DNA of 64,000 bases. Source: Saccharothrix espanaensis DSM 44229 (lineage in GTDB: Bacteria; Actinomycetota; Actinomycetes; Mycobacteriales; Pseudonocardiaceae). Within the stretch, counting starts at the first letter, position 1; each line of letters opens with the position of its first letter. Where the stretch lies: positions 2,542,001-2,606,000 of the forward strand of contig NC_019673.1 of NCBI RefSeq assembly GCF_000328705.1, in the 5' to 3' direction. Below are positions 53,566 to 62,904 of the stretch, one piece after another. Below the pieces are notes generated by a model, which searched no databases, was not told where the DNA came from, and saw only the letters and a program-made list of their open reading frames with translations. The translations under genes and the position numbers were made by a program.

Positions 53566-54540
53566 TCATGGCGACGGCTTGTCACGCACCGAGCGGTCGA
53601 TTCGTCCGCGCAACGACCTCAGGTGTTCCACCAGTTCCGGCGGACCGTGCACCTCGAACTCGCAGCCCAGTTGCACGAGCTGGAACGCCAAGTAGTCCAG
53701 CGTGTCGGTGTGGCTGCGGACGTGCGTGCGGTGCTCGTCCACCGCCGTCAGGTCGCCGGGGGTGTCGCCGAGCCGTTCGCGCACCTGGTCTAGCGGCAGG
53801 TCGACGGTGGCCACGGCGCTGTACGTGGGTGCGCGGCCGAGCATCCGGTCCCGCATGTAGGTAGCGACGTCGGCGGTGGGCAGGTCGCGGTGTGGCGCGC
53901 GGGCCGCCGTGGGGTTCAGGTGCTGCATCCGGTCTACCCGGAAGACCCGCCAGTCGTCCCGGTCGACGTCGAAGGCCAGCAGGTACCAGCGGCGGCCGAT
54001 CGGCAGCAGGTGGCGCGGCTCGACGTGCCGGCGGCTCTCCGCGTCGGAGCCCGTCCGGTAGTGGAAGCGCAGGCGCTCGCGGTTGGCGATCGCGCCGGCC
54101 AGGGTGGTCAGGTGCTCCGGGTCGACGGTGGTGGTCGGGCCGCCGAGGGAGACCGGGACGGTGGCCGCGCCGAGTGCGCCCACCCGGCGGCGCAGCCGGG
54201 CGGGCAGGACCTGTTCGAGCTTGGCCAGGGCGCGGACGGACGCCTCCTCGATGCCCGTCACGGCCTGGCGGGCGGCGGTGCGCAGGCCGACCGCGATGGC
54301 GACGGCCTCCTCGTCGTCCAGCAGCAGCGGCGGCATGGCGGTGCCGGCGGCCAGCCGGTAGCCGCCGTCCGCGCCCATGCTGGCGTGCACCGGGTAACCC
54401 AGGTCGCGCAGGCGCTCGATGTCGCGGCGGATGGTCCGGGGGCTGACCTCCAGCCGCTGGGCCAGTTCGCTGCCCGGCCACTCGCGCGGGGTTTGCAGCA
54501 AGGACAGCAGCGCCAGCAGCCGGCCCGGGGTGTCGGTCAT
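53566..54540 (-). CDS. WYL-domain transcriptional regulator (YafY-like)
   Basis: This 324-residue protein has an N-terminal winged HTH of the HTH_11 type (LAQRLEVSPRTIRRDIERLRDLGYPV) and a WYL domain (RERLRFHYRTGS, HLLPIGRRWYLLAFDVDRDDWRVFRVDR). A C-terminal WCX-like extension follows. WYL domains bind nucleic acid or nucleotide ligands. A perfect inverted repeat 20 bp upstream of the ATG is the likely autoregulatory site. Confidence 0.92.
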   Translation of the reverse strand: MTDTPGRLLALLSLLQTPREWPGSELAQRLEVSPRTIRRDIERLRDLGYPVHASMGADGGYRLAAGTAMPPLLLDDEEAVAIAVGLRTAARQAVTGIEEASVRALAKLEQVLPARLRRRVGALGAATVPVSLGGPTTTVDPEHLTTLAGAIANRERLRFHYRTGSDAESRRHVEPRHLLPIGRRWYLLAFDVDRDDWRVFRVDRMQHLNPTAARAPHRDLPTADVATYMRDRMLGRAPTYSAVATVDLPLDQVRERLGDTPGDLTAVDEHRTHVRSHTDTLDYLAFQLVQLGCEFEVHGPPELVEHLRSLRGRIDRSVRDKPSP

Positions 54541-54560
54541 GCCGTCGATGATGCCGCACG

Positions 54561-54583
54561 ACTAGGACCTGGCCTGTCCTAGT
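54561..54583. promoter_or_regulatory. Inverted repeat actaggac-N7-gtcctagt, WYL-regulator operator
   Basis: Perfect 8-bp arms with a 7-bp spacer lie just upstream of the WYL regulator start and downstream of the NmrA-type gene. Arms of this kind are AT-richer than the surrounding DNA. Confidence 0.75.
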
Positions 54584-54656
54584 TGCCGACCGGGGACGGC
54601 ACCCGCCCGACAAGAGGGTGCCGCACCCGCACAGCCGGCCCGCCGGCCGGGGTGGC

Positions 54657-55418
54657 CTACGCCGTGGCGCCGACTTCCCGGGCCCAGCGCTCGAACGAGC
54701 CGGCGGGGCGGCCCAGGACGCGGGACACGTCGTCGGTCACCACGGCGTTGCGGCCCGACCGCGACCACAGCACGCCGTTGCGCCACGCCGGGTCGAACGC
54801 CGCCGGGTCCACGTCGACCACCTCGACCGGCCGGCCGCGCGCCGCCCCGAGGATCGCGACCTGCTCCGGCACGCTCAACGCCGCCGGCCCGGTGAGCGTG
54901 TACAACCGCCCGTGGTGCGCGGACGTGGTCAGCGCCTCCACCGCGACGGCCGCCACGTCACGCGGGTCGATCACGGCCTGCGGCACGTCGCCGGTCAGGT
55001 TGTGGACCGGCTCGCGGGTCAGGTTCGTCGCGAACGACGACGGACGCAGCACGGTCCACTCCAGGCCGCTGTCCCGCACGGCCTCCTCGCCGGCCAGGTG
55101 CCACGGGGCGATCACCTCGCCCTCCCACTCCTCTCCGGTGCCGATCGCGGACAGCCGCACGATCCGGCGCACGCCCGCTTCCCGCGCCGCCGCGACGAAG
55201 TTCACGTCGTGCTCGGCGGTCTGGGAGGCCGGGACCAGGTACGCCGCCTCGACCCCGGTCAACGCCGCCACCAGCGACCCCGGGTCGTCGTAGTCGCCGT
55301 GCACGTCGTCGGGTCGGGTGGGGTCGCGGGTCATGCCGCGGACGTCCGCGCCGCGCTCCAGCAGGAGCGAGCGGACCAGTCCGCCGGTGGTACCGGTCGC
55401 GCCGGTGATCAGGAACAT
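54657..55418 (-). CDS. NmrA-family NAD(P)-binding protein
   Basis: This 253-residue protein begins MFLITGATGTTGGLV (Rossmann motif) and continues with VRGMTRDPTRP, IVRLSAIGTGEEW, LEWTVLRPSSF and a C-terminal FERWAREV. This is the layout of NmrA-like NAD(P)H-binding proteins such as quinone/imine reductases. It is intact, in contrast to the broken relative at 815-1576. It lies upstream of the WYL regulator in the same direction and may be regulated by it. Confidence 0.88.
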   Translation of the reverse strand: MFLITGATGTTGGLVRSLLLERGADVRGMTRDPTRPDDVHGDYDDPGSLVAALTGVEAAYLVPASQTAEHDVNFVAAAREAGVRRIVRLSAIGTGEEWEGEVIAPWHLAGEEAVRDSGLEWTVLRPSSFATNLTREPVHNLTGDVPQAVIDPRDVAAVAVEALTTSAHHGRLYTLTGPAALSVPEQVAILGAARGRPVEVVDVDPAAFDPAWRNGVLWSRSGRNAVVTDDVSRVLGRPAGSFERWAREVGATA

Positions 55419-55467
55419 GGGCAGAGCCTGCGCCCGGCCGGGCCCCGGGCGATTGGAAAAATCGGCG

Positions 55468-56435
55468 CTACCGCTTCGCCCGGCTCGGTGCCACCCGCGG
55501 CGGTTCGTTCGGCATCTTCGGGTACACCGGCGGCCACGGGGCGTCCATCAGCCCGGCCGCCAGGTCCCGCTGGGACATCTCCAGCAGCGCGGCGATGGAC
55601 TGCGGCCGCTCCGCCATCTCCGCCCACGGGTCCGGCCGGCCGGGAACCGTCGCGATGGTCAGCGCATCGGGGTCCACTGTGGACAGTTCGGTCCAGGCGA
55701 CCGGCGTCGACACCTGCGCTCCGACGCGGGCCGGGCGCACCACGCGCCGAACACCGTCTTGTGCGGGGCGTTCTGGTTGTAGTCCACGAAAACCCGCGCG
55801 CCCCGTTCCTCCTTCCACCACTGCGCGGTCAGCTGCTCGGGGTGCCGCCGCTCCAGTTCGCGGGCCAGCGCGACGGCCGCCGCCCGCACCTGGTAGCTGT
55901 CCCACAACGGTTCCAGGGCCGCGTAGACGTGCAGTCCCCGCGAGCCGGTGGTCTTGACGTACGACGTGATCCCCAGCTCCGCCAACAGGTCCCGGGTCAG
56001 CAGCGCGGCCTCGCGCACCTCGGGGAAGCCGATGCCGGGCGAGGGGTCGAGGTCGACGCGCAGCTCGTCGGCGACGTCCGGAGCGCCCGCGCGCACCGGC
56101 CACACGTGGAACCCGAGGCACCCCAGGTTCACCGCCCACAGCACGTGCCGGATGTCGGCCGCCACCAGCGCTTCGGCGGTGGTGCCGTTCGGGGTGGACA
56201 CGGTGGTCGTGCGCAGCCAGTCAGGCGGTGACTTGGGCACCCGCTTCTGGAAGAACGACTTTCCGCCCGCGCCCTCGGGGTAGCGCTCCATGAGCAGCGG
56301 ACGGTCGCGCATGGTGCGCATCAGCGGTTCCGCGACGGCCGCGTAGTACCGCGCCAGGTCCAGCTTCGTCTCCCCGCGCTGCGGGAAGAACACCTTGTCC
56401 GGGCTGGTGATCGGCACACCTTCGACCTCGGTCAC
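55468..56435 (-). pseudogene. LigD polymerase-domain (primase-polymerase) gene with a frameshift
   Basis: From ATG at 56435 the frame reads as a stand-alone LigD polymerase: SPDKVFFPQ, RYPEGAGGKSFFQKRVP, RVDLDPSPGIGF (catalytic Asp pair), KTTGSRGLHVY and VFVDYNQNAPHKTVFGAWC. At about 55727-55737 homology jumps to another frame (RVGAQVSTPVAWTEL) and continues to a TAG at 55468-55470. A single base seems to be missing in a C/G-rich run. In intact form it adds nucleotides at DNA ends during non-homologous end joining. Sequencing error is a real alternative to gene loss. Confidence 0.8.
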
Positions 56436-56502
56436 GACTCGATCACCCCAACCTCGACCCCGACCACCCGGCTCACGACCCCGGAAACCCCGGACGCCCC
56501 GG

Positions 56503-57555
56503 TCATGGTCGGAACATCTCGGTCAGCTCGGCCGGCGGCACCTCTTCGAGCTGCCGGTAGGTGCACGAGTCCGGCGTCCGGTCGGGGCGGAAGCGGACCA
56601 GCCGGGCGGTGTGCCGGAACCGCGTGCCCTGGACGTGCTCGTAGCGCACCTCGGCCACCAGTTCCGGCCGCAGCGGCTCCCACGACAGCGTCTTGTCCGG
56701 GGCCCAACGGCTCTGCGCGCCGGGGGTGGCGGCGTCGAGCCGGGCCCACTCGCCCCACGGGTGGTCGTCCAGCGCGCGGGCCCGGTACGGCTCCAGCTCG
56801 GCCACCAACTCCCGTCGTCGCGTGGCGGTGAAACTGCTGGCCACGCCCACGTGGTGCAGGGTGCCCTCGTCGTCGTACAGGCCCAGCACCAGCGAGCCGA
56901 CGCCCTCGCCGTCCTTGTGCGTCCGGTAGCCCGCCACCACGCAGTCGGCGGTGCGTTCGTGCTTGACCTTCCACATCACCCGGCGGTCCTGCTCGTAGGG
57001 CAGGTCGGTGCGCTTGGCGACCACGCCGTCGAACCCCGCGCCCTCGAACCGGGTGAACCAGTCCTGCGCGACGTCCGGGTCGTCGGTCGCCGGCGTCAGG
57101 TAGAGGCCGGGCGTCTCGGTCAGGGCTTCGGCCAGCAACGCGCGGCGCTCCCCGAACGGCACACCGGTCAGGTCGCGGTCGCCGAGCGCGAGCAGGTCGA
57201 ACGCCACGAACGACGCGGGCGTCTCGGCGGCCAGCTTGCGCACCCGGGACGCGGCCGGGTGCAGGCGCAGTTGGAGCAGGTCGAAGCTCAGCCCGTCCGG
57301 GGTGACGATGACGACCTCGCCGTCCACCACGCACCGCGCCGGCAGCCCGTTCGCGAGCAGGTCGGCGACCTCGGGGAAGTACCGGGTGAGCGGGCGGTCG
57401 TTGCGGGAGCCGAGCTCCAGCTCGTCGCCGTCGCGGAACACCACGCACCGGAAGCCGTCCCACTTCGGTTCGTAGACCAGTCCGGGCTCGCGGGGCACCT
57501 CGCGCACGGCCTTGGCCAGCATCGGGCGCACGGGCGGCATCACGGGCAGGTCCAC
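56503..57555 (-). CDS. ATP-dependent DNA ligase (LigC/LigD ligase-domain type)
   Basis: This 350-residue protein has ligase motif I EPKWDGFRC with the adenylated lysine. Motif III is around FVAFDLLALG, motif IV around FDGVVAKR, and motif V around MWKVKHERTADCVVAGYR. An OB-fold domain follows, with RYEHVQGTRFRHTARLVRFRPDR. GTG at 57555 (VDLPVMPPVRPMLAK) matches the family start. It precedes the polymerase-domain gene on the same strand, so the pair corresponds to a split LigD lacking a nuclease domain. No ku gene is in the window. Confidence 0.92.
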   Translation of the reverse strand: MDLPVMPPVRPMLAKAVREVPREPGLVYEPKWDGFRCVVFRDGDELELGSRNDRPLTRYFPEVADLLANGLPARCVVDGEVVIVTPDGLSFDLLQLRLHPAASRVRKLAAETPASFVAFDLLALGDRDLTGVPFGERRALLAEALTETPGLYLTPATDDPDVAQDWFTRFEGAGFDGVVAKRTDLPYEQDRRVMWKVKHERTADCVVAGYRTHKDGEGVGSLVLGLYDDEGTLHHVGVASSFTATRRRELVAELEPYRARALDDHPWGEWARLDAATPGAQSRWAPDKTLSWEPLRPELVAEVRYEHVQGTRFRHTARLVRFRPDRTPDSCTYRQLEEVPPAELTEMFRP

Positions 57556-57667
57556 CGGGGGAGCGTAAGCCGAGAACGGGTTTTTCACCCGCGCGCCGAA
57601 TCGAGGGCGACAGTTGTCCGCAATGGGTTTTAGAGTTGGCCCCAACGACCACGGAAGAAGGCCAGTC

Positions 57668-58174
57668 ATGACGAACGCCACCGCGCCGCTCACCGCCGAG
57701 CAGACCGACCTGCTGACCACCCTGGCGCGGCACCGAGGTTTCCTGCTGCACACCGTGCAGGGCCTCACCGACGAGCAGGCGGCGGCCACCCCGACCGCCA
57801 GCGCGCTGTCCTTGGGCGGCCTGATCAAGCACGTCCGGACGGTCGAGGAGGGCTGGCTGCGGTTCGCCGTCGGCGGCGCGGAGCTGATGGAGAGCGAGCA
57901 GGCCGACTGGGAGAACGGCTTCCGGATGGTGGCGGGCGAGACGCTGGAGGGCCTGGTCGCCGCCTACGCCGAGACCGCCCGCAAGACCGAGGAGACGGTG
58001 GCCGGCCTCGACATGGACACCGCGCACCCGCTGCCGGTCGCGCCCTGGTACGAGCCGGGTGCCGTGTGGACGGTCCGCCGGGTGCTGCTGCACATGATCG
58101 CCGAAACCTCGCAGCACGCGGGCCACGCCGACATCCTCCGGGAGACGATCGACGGCCAGAAGACGATGGGCTGA
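57668..58174 (+). CDS. DinB-family protein
   Basis: This 168-residue four-helix protein has the DinB/DUF664 pattern: LSLGGLIKHVRTVEEGWL and a C-terminal LLHMIAETSQHAGHADILRE. The H-x(2)-H and earlier His would bind a metal. Many members are thiol-dependent S-transferases that use mycothiol or bacillithiol. The ATG at 57668 has a gaagaagg site. It is divergent from the ligase gene. Confidence 0.9.
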   Translation: MTNATAPLTAEQTDLLTTLARHRGFLLHTVQGLTDEQAAATPTASALSLGGLIKHVRTVEEGWLRFAVGGAELMESEQADWENGFRMVAGETLEGLVAAYAETARKTEETVAGLDMDTAHPLPVAPWYEPGAVWTVRRVLLHMIAETSQHAGHADILRETIDGQKTMG

Positions 58175-58308
58175 CCGCCGCCCACGACCGGGGGAGGCCC
58201 ACCGGCGTATTCCGGGTTGCGCGACCGGATGACCGTGAGGTTTCCCCCACGCTGCGAACCGGCTTGGTCTCGTAGAGTGCGGACGGGATGAGCCACGAAG
58301 GAGCGGCA

Positions 58309-59313
58309 ATGGGGCTGAAGATCGGCTACAAGGCCTCCGCGGAGCAGTTCGGGCCGCGGGACCTCGTCGAGTACGCGGTACGCGCGGAGGAAGTCGGCCT
58401 GGACAGCGTGACGGTGTCCGACCACTTCCTGCCCTGGCGGCACGAAGGCGGGCACGCGCCGTTCGCGCTGACCTGGATGGCCGCGGTGGGGGAGCGGACC
58501 AGCCGCGTGCTGATCGGCACCAGCGTGCTCACGCCCACGTTCCGCTACAACCCGGCGGTGATCGCGCAGGCGTTCGCCACCATGGCGCTGCTGCACCCCG
58601 GCCGGATCATGCTCGGCGTCGGCACCGGCGAGGCGCTCAACGAGATCGCGGTGTCCGGCCGTGAGTGGCCCGAGTTCAAGGAGCGCTTCGCCCGGCTGCG
58701 GGAAGCCATCCGGCTCATCCGCGAGCTGTGGACCAGCGACAACGTCAACTTCGACGGCGAGTACTACCAGCTGGTCAACGCCAAGGTCTACGACCGGCCC
58801 GAGCAGCCGGTGCCGATCTACGTCGCCGCCGGCGGCCCGACCGTGGCCAAGTACGCGGGCCGCGCGGGCGACGGGTTCATCTGCACGTCCGGCAAGGGCA
58901 TGGAGCTCTACACCGACCAGCTGCTGCCGGCCGTCGCCGCCGGCGCCGAGGCCGCCGAGCGCGACCCGGCCGCCATCGACCGGATGATCGAGATCAAGCT
59001 CTCCTACGACCGCGACCCGGAGGCGGCGCTGGCCAACACCCGGTTCTGGGCCCCGCTGTCGCTCACCCCCGAGCAGAAGCACTCGGTGGACAGCGCGGAG
59101 GAGATGGAGCGGCTGGCCGACGAACTGCCCATCGAGCAGGTCGCCAAGCGCTGGATCGTCGCCTCGGACCCGCAGGACGCCGTCGACCAGATCAAGCCGT
59201 ACCTCGACGCGGGCCTCAACCACCTGGTCTTCCACGGCCCCGGCCACGACCAGGAGCGCTTCCTGACCCAGTTCTCCGAGGACGTCGTCCCGCTGCTGCG
59301 CAAGCTCGGCTGA
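58309..59313 (+). CDS. fgd: F420-dependent glucose-6-phosphate dehydrogenase
   Basis: This 334-residue luciferase-like TIM-barrel protein matches FGD closely: [40 protein letters not shown] (His in the active-site region), [28 protein letters not shown] and [13 protein letters not shown] oxidises glucose 6-phosphate and reduces coenzyme F420, the main F420H2 source in actinobacteria. ATG at 58309 is preferred over 58288 because gaaggag lies 7-8 bases upstream. Length matches the usual 336 residues. Confidence 0.94.
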   Translation: MGLKIGYKASAEQFGPRDLVEYAVRAEEVGLDSVTVSDHFLPWRHEGGHAPFALTWMAAVGERTSRVLIGTSVLTPTFRYNPAVIAQAFATMALLHPGRIMLGVGTGEALNEIAVSGREWPEFKERFARLREAIRLIRELWTSDNVNFDGEYYQLVNAKVYDRPEQPVPIYVAAGGPTVAKYAGRAGDGFICTSGKGMELYTDQLLPAVAAGAEAAERDPAAIDRMIEIKLSYDRDPEAALANTRFWAPLSLTPEQKHSVDSAEEMERLADELPIEQVAKRWIVASDPQDAVDQIKPYLDAGLNHLVFHGPGHDQERFLTQFSEDVVPLLRKLG

Positions 59314-59320
59314 CCCGCCC

Positions 59321-59349
59321 GGTGGGCGCGGGCACGACTCGCGCCCGCC
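59321..59349 (+). terminator. Hairpin after fgd
   Basis: A ggtgggcgcggg / ctcgcgcccgcc stem with two mismatches and a short loop follows the stop by about 8 bases. It fits a factor-independent terminator without a T tract. Confidence 0.55.
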
Positions 59350-59464
59350 GTCCGGTCCACCGCGCGACCGGGCCTAGGGCGAGCACCCGATCCGGTGCAG
59401 CCGCACCCCGCGTCGGTGAACACGGCCCTTGATCCGGCCCCGCCCGTGCGAACGTCTCCCCGCC

Positions 59465-59545
59465 GAGCCCACGTCGTCCGAGTACGACGCCAAGCCCGCC
59501 GCGCTTGAGTACGACGCCGAGCCCACGTCGTCCGAGTACGACGCC
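59465..59545. repeat. 27-bp tandem repeat, three copies, codon-length
   Basis: Units start at 59465, 59492 and 59519. The first and third are identical; the middle one differs in its centre and first base, and each ends in gagtacgacgcc. The 27-bp period is nine codons, and read in the plus frame it would encode E-P-T-S-S-E-Y-D-A. No start, ribosome site or domain surrounds it. It lies in the 250-bp gap between fgd and the cupin-like gene. Confidence 0.85.
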
Positions 59546-59563
59546 GAGCCCGGTGGGAAGGGG

Positions 59564-60010
59564 TCAGAAGCGGGCGAAGCGGCGGATCTGGTCCTCGTGC
59601 GACGGGTAGCGGGGGACGAGGTCGTCGGCCTTCGCGAACTCCACCACGTCGTCGGTGTACGGCGGCACGACGACCGTGCCCACCAGGGACCACTCGCCCT
59701 GCGGCGCGCTCGCCTGCCAGACGCCCGGCTCGACGGCCACCTGCGGGCGTTGGCCGGCGGCCAGGTCGAGGCCCAGCACCGGCTCCCGCACCTCGCCGTC
59801 CGGGTGCAGCAGCAGCATCCGCAGCGGCGCGCCCGCGTGGTAGGCGTAGATCTCCAGGTGCGCCAGCCTGTGCAGCCCGGAGAACTCCGGCGCGCGCAGC
59901 AGGTAGTAGATGGCCGACGCCTCCGCCGAGCGCCACGACTGGCCCCAGTGCCCGCCCTCGACCGGCAGTTCCGCCAGGTCGAGCAGCTCGACCGCCTCTT
60001 CCGGGGTCAC
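59564..60010 (-). CDS. DUF985/cupin-5-like protein
   Basis: This 148-residue protein starts [22 protein letters not shown] and contains SAIYYLLRAPEFSGLHRL, YHAGAPLRMLLLHPDGEV and PGVWQASAPQGEWSLVGTVVVPPY, which match the DUF985 cupin family. The fold is expected to bind a small ligand; no enzyme role is known. GTG at 60010 overlaps the stop of the GGDEF gene by 4 bp, so it may be co-expressed with cyclic-di-GMP synthesis. Confidence 0.85.
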   Translation of the reverse strand: MTPEEAVELLDLAELPVEGGHWGQSWRSAEASAIYYLLRAPEFSGLHRLAHLEIYAYHAGAPLRMLLLHPDGEVREPVLGLDLAAGQRPQVAVEPGVWQASAPQGEWSLVGTVVVPPYTDDVVEFAKADDLVPRYPSHEDQIRRFARF

Positions 60011-61530
60011 GACAGCTCCGCCTCCACCGATCCGTGCACCACGACCATCCCCTTGCCCAGCCGTTTCGCCGTGTACATCGCCGCGTCCGCGCTGCCCAGC
60101 AGGTCGTCCGCGGTGAGCGCCGGGTCGGGCGCGTCGCGGTGCGAGATGCCGATGCTGGCCCGGATGTGGTGCACGCCGCCGGCCGTCCGGTGCGGTGACG
60201 ACATCGCGTCCAGCACCCGCCGGCCGATCTCCTCCGGCGGCGACGGGTAGCCGTCCACCAGGATGCCGAACTCGTCGCCGCCCAGCCGGGCCACCGTGTC
60301 CTGCGCGCGCACGCAGTGCTGGAGGCGTTGGGCGACGATCCGCAGCACCGCGTCGCCCTCGGCGTGGCCGTAGTTGTCGTTCACGTCCTTGAAACCGTCC
60401 ACGTCGATGAACAGCACCACCAGCGGGTCCGGGTTCTCCAGCGCCGCGTCCAGGCGCTCGCGGAACAGCACGCGGTTCGCCACCCCGGTCAACGGGTCGT
60501 GGTACGCCTGGTGCCGCAGCCGCTCGCGGCTGTCGCGCAACTGCTCCAGCAGCCGCACGTTGTCGATCAGGGTGAACAGCTGCCGGGCGATCACCAGCAG
60601 CACCACGGCCAGGCCCACGTAGATCTCGAACGGGTTGAGCCGCACGCCGGTCGCCGTGCCCACCACGATGAACAGGCCGGTGATCAGCATCGGCAGGTAG
60701 GGCACCAGGATGTGCAGCATCTCGCCCGCGCGCAGCTTCCCGGCGGCGACCCGCTCCCGGCCGGCGCTGCTCGGCGCGATGGAGGACAGGAAGTACAGCG
60801 CCGGGCACACCATGAACCCGATGTCGGCGGCCACCGGGATGTCCGTGACGCCCTTGCTGACCAGGAACGCGAACACCCAGCCGGACGCCGACTGGCCCAG
60901 CCCCGCCAGCGCCACGAACAGCATCGGCAACTGCCGCACCGACCGGTGCGACCACGACGACACCAGCAGCACGACCAGCATCACCAGGTACGCCGCCGGG
61001 TGCGCCACCACGGTCGCGAAGCCCGGACCGGACGTGGCCCACGCCCGCACCATCGACTCCAGCAGCGACACCCAGGTGAGCACGAACAGCGAGCCGACCA
61101 CGATCAGCCCGTCCAGCACGATCACCACCCGGCTGCGGTGGTTGGGCAGCGAGCCCGCCCCGCCGTGCCCGAGCACCAGGACCGCGAACAGGGCCAGCAC
61201 CGGCACCAGGATGAAGCCCAGCGGGGCGACCGTGGTCGAGGGCAGCGGGACGCCCAGGAACACCTGGCCCCACGTCCACGCGCCCAGCCCCACCACCAGG
61301 CTGGCCATCGAGGCGGCCATCCACAGCCGCCACCGCCGCGCCGTGCCCTGCCGGCGCAGCCCCGCCCGCCAGTAGCAGACCATCGCGGCGCCGGCCCCGG
61401 CGAGCTGGGTGAACTTGTCGACCGCGATCGCCGTCGAGCGCTCCAGCGCGCCGGACAGCACCAGGGTCACCACCACGACCAGGAACGCGCAGACGGCCGC
61501 CGCGATGAGGCTGAACCGTCTCAGGGTCAT
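60007..61530 (-). CDS. Membrane-bound diguanylate cyclase (GGDEF)
   Basis: This 507-residue protein has about ten hydrophobic segments (to about residue 310) followed by a GGDEF domain: [13 protein letters not shown] near its start, [14 protein letters not shown] with metal-binding Asp, and the intact active-site GGDEF at 417-421. An inhibitory-site RxxD (RAQD) lies exactly five residues before GGDEF, so product inhibition is likely. No EAL domain follows. It should make cyclic di-GMP from two GTP in response to a membrane-sensed signal. ATG at 61530 gives [12 protein letters not shown]. Confidence 0.92.
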   Translation of the reverse strand: MTLRRFSLIAAAVCAFLVVVVTLVLSGALERSTAIAVDKFTQLAGAGAAMVCYWRAGLRRQGTARRWRLWMAASMASLVVGLGAWTWGQVFLGVPLPSTTVAPLGFILVPVLALFAVLVLGHGGAGSLPNHRSRVVIVLDGLIVVGSLFVLTWVSLLESMVRAWATSGPGFATVVAHPAAYLVMLVVLLVSSWSHRSVRQLPMLFVALAGLGQSASGWVFAFLVSKGVTDIPVAADIGFMVCPALYFLSSIAPSSAGRERVAAGKLRAGEMLHILVPYLPMLITGLFIVVGTATGVRLNPFEIYVGLAVVLLVIARQLFTLIDNVRLLEQLRDSRERLRHQAYHDPLTGVANRVLFRERLDAALENPDPLVVLFIDVDGFKDVNDNYGHAEGDAVLRIVAQRLQHCVRAQDTVARLGGDEFGILVDGYPSPPEEIGRRVLDAMSSPHRTAGGVHHIRASIGISHRDAPDPALTADDLLGSADAAMYTAKRLGKGMVVVHGSVEAELS

Positions 61531-61711
61531 GGCACCCCGCCTATGCCGCGACTGGAGTCGATCAGTGGACCGAGCCACTGTATTGACCCGGTGACGCTGT
61601 GTCGACCTGGGGGTGTCCGTTGGTCACCGAAAGCGTGTCGGGCGGGGTCCGCGGGCGGTCAGCCGGTACGGTTCGAACTGGTGTTCGTGATGGTCTCGGC
61701 GAGGGGGCGGC

Positions 61712-62317
61712 GTGCGCGTGTTCGGAGTCGACCCCGGCCTGACCCGGTGCGGGTTCGGCGTGGTCGACGGCGGCCCCGGCCGCACCGTGAAACCGGTCGC
61801 CGTGGACGTCGTGCGCACCCCGGCGGACGAGGACCTCGCGGTCCGGCTGCTCCGGCTCTCCGACGCCGTGGAGGAGTGGCTGGACCGCTACCGGCCGCAG
61901 GCGGTCGCCGTGGAACGGGTGTTCAGCCAGCACAACGTGCGCACCGCGATGGGCACCGCCCAGGCGGGCGGCGTCGTGGCGCTGTCCGCCGCGCGCCGGG
62001 GCCTGCCGGTCGTGTTCCACACCCCCAGCGAGGTCAAGGCCGCCGTGACCGGCTCCGGCCGCGCCGACAAGGCCCAGGTCACCACCATGGTCACCAAGCT
62101 GCTCGGGCTCAAGGAGGCGCCGCGGCCCGCGGACGCCGCCGACGCCCTCGCGCTGGCCATCTGCCACCTGTGGCGCGCGCCCATGCGCGCCCGGCTGGAG
62201 GAGGCCCAGGCCAGGGCGGCCGAACTGGCCCGCGCGCACCGCGCGAGACTTGCCCAGGCCAGTGCCCGGCTCCCCGCCGGGCCGACGGGCGCCAAGACCG
62301 GAGGGAAGACCAAGTGA
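61712..62317 (+). CDS. ruvC: Holliday junction resolvase RuvC
   Basis: This 201-residue endonuclease has all four acidic catalytic residues: Asp7 ([10 protein letters not shown]), Glu68 ([12 protein letters not shown]), Asp141 and Asp144 ([15 protein letters not shown]). RuvC cuts Holliday junctions in the RuvABC resolvasome. The C-terminal tail after residue 165 is longer and more basic than in E. coli, which is common in actinobacteria. The stop overlaps the ruvA start (GTGA). Confidence 0.97.
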   Translation: MRVFGVDPGLTRCGFGVVDGGPGRTVKPVAVDVVRTPADEDLAVRLLRLSDAVEEWLDRYRPQAVAVERVFSQHNVRTAMGTAQAGGVVALSAARRGLPVVFHTPSEVKAAVTGSGRADKAQVTTMVTKLLGLKEAPRPADAADALALAICHLWRAPMRARLEEAQARAAELARAHRARLAQASARLPAGPTGAKTGGKTK

Positions 62318-62904
62318 TCTCCTCGCTGCGCGGGCAGGTGCTGTCCATCGGACTCGACCACGCGGTCGTGGAGGTCGGCGGCGTCGGCTTCGCCGTGCAG
62401 GCCACGCCCACCACGCTGGCCGTGCTGCGCCGCGGCGAGGAGGCCCAGCTCGCCACCGCGCTGGTGGTCCGCGAGGACTCGCTGACCCTGTTCGGGTTCG
62501 CCGACGCCGAGGCGCGCGAGCTGTTCGGCCTGCTCCAGACGGTGTCCGGGATCGGCCCCCGGCTCGCCCTGGCCACCCTGGCGGTGCTGGAGCCGGACAA
62601 GCTGCGCGCCGCGCTCGCCGAGGGCAACATCACCGTGCTCACCCAGGTGCCCGGCATCGGCCGCAAGGGCGCGGAGCGGCTGATCATCGAGCTGCGGGAC
62701 AAGGTCGGCCAACTGCAGACCGCGCCCGCCGCCGCGTCCGGCACCGGCCTGGTGCGCACCCACGTCGCCGAGGCGCTGCTCGGGCTCGGGTTCCCGGCCA
62801 AGCAGGCCGAGCAGGCCGTGGACGCGGTGCTCGCCGAGGACGGCTCGCTGGGCACCTCCGAGGTGCTGCGCCGGGCGCTGGCCGCGTTGGGCCGCAAGCG
62901 ATGA
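62314..62904 (+). CDS. ruvA: Holliday junction DNA-binding protein RuvA
   Basis: This 196-residue protein has the N-terminal OB fold ([25 protein letters not shown]), tandem helix-hairpin-helix motifs ([20 protein letters not shown] and [22 protein letters not shown]) and the C-terminal RuvB-binding three-helix domain ([16 protein letters not shown]). It binds four-way junctions as a tetramer and recruits RuvB. The stop overlaps the ruvB start (ATGA). Confidence 0.97.
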   Translation: MISSLRGQVLSIGLDHAVVEVGGVGFAVQATPTTLAVLRRGEEAQLATALVVREDSLTLFGFADAEARELFGLLQTVSGIGPRLALATLAVLEPDKLRAALAEGNITVLTQVPGIGRKGAERLIIELRDKVGQLQTAPAAASGTGLVRTHVAEALLGLGFPAKQAEQAVDAVLAEDGSLGTSEVLRRALAALGRKR

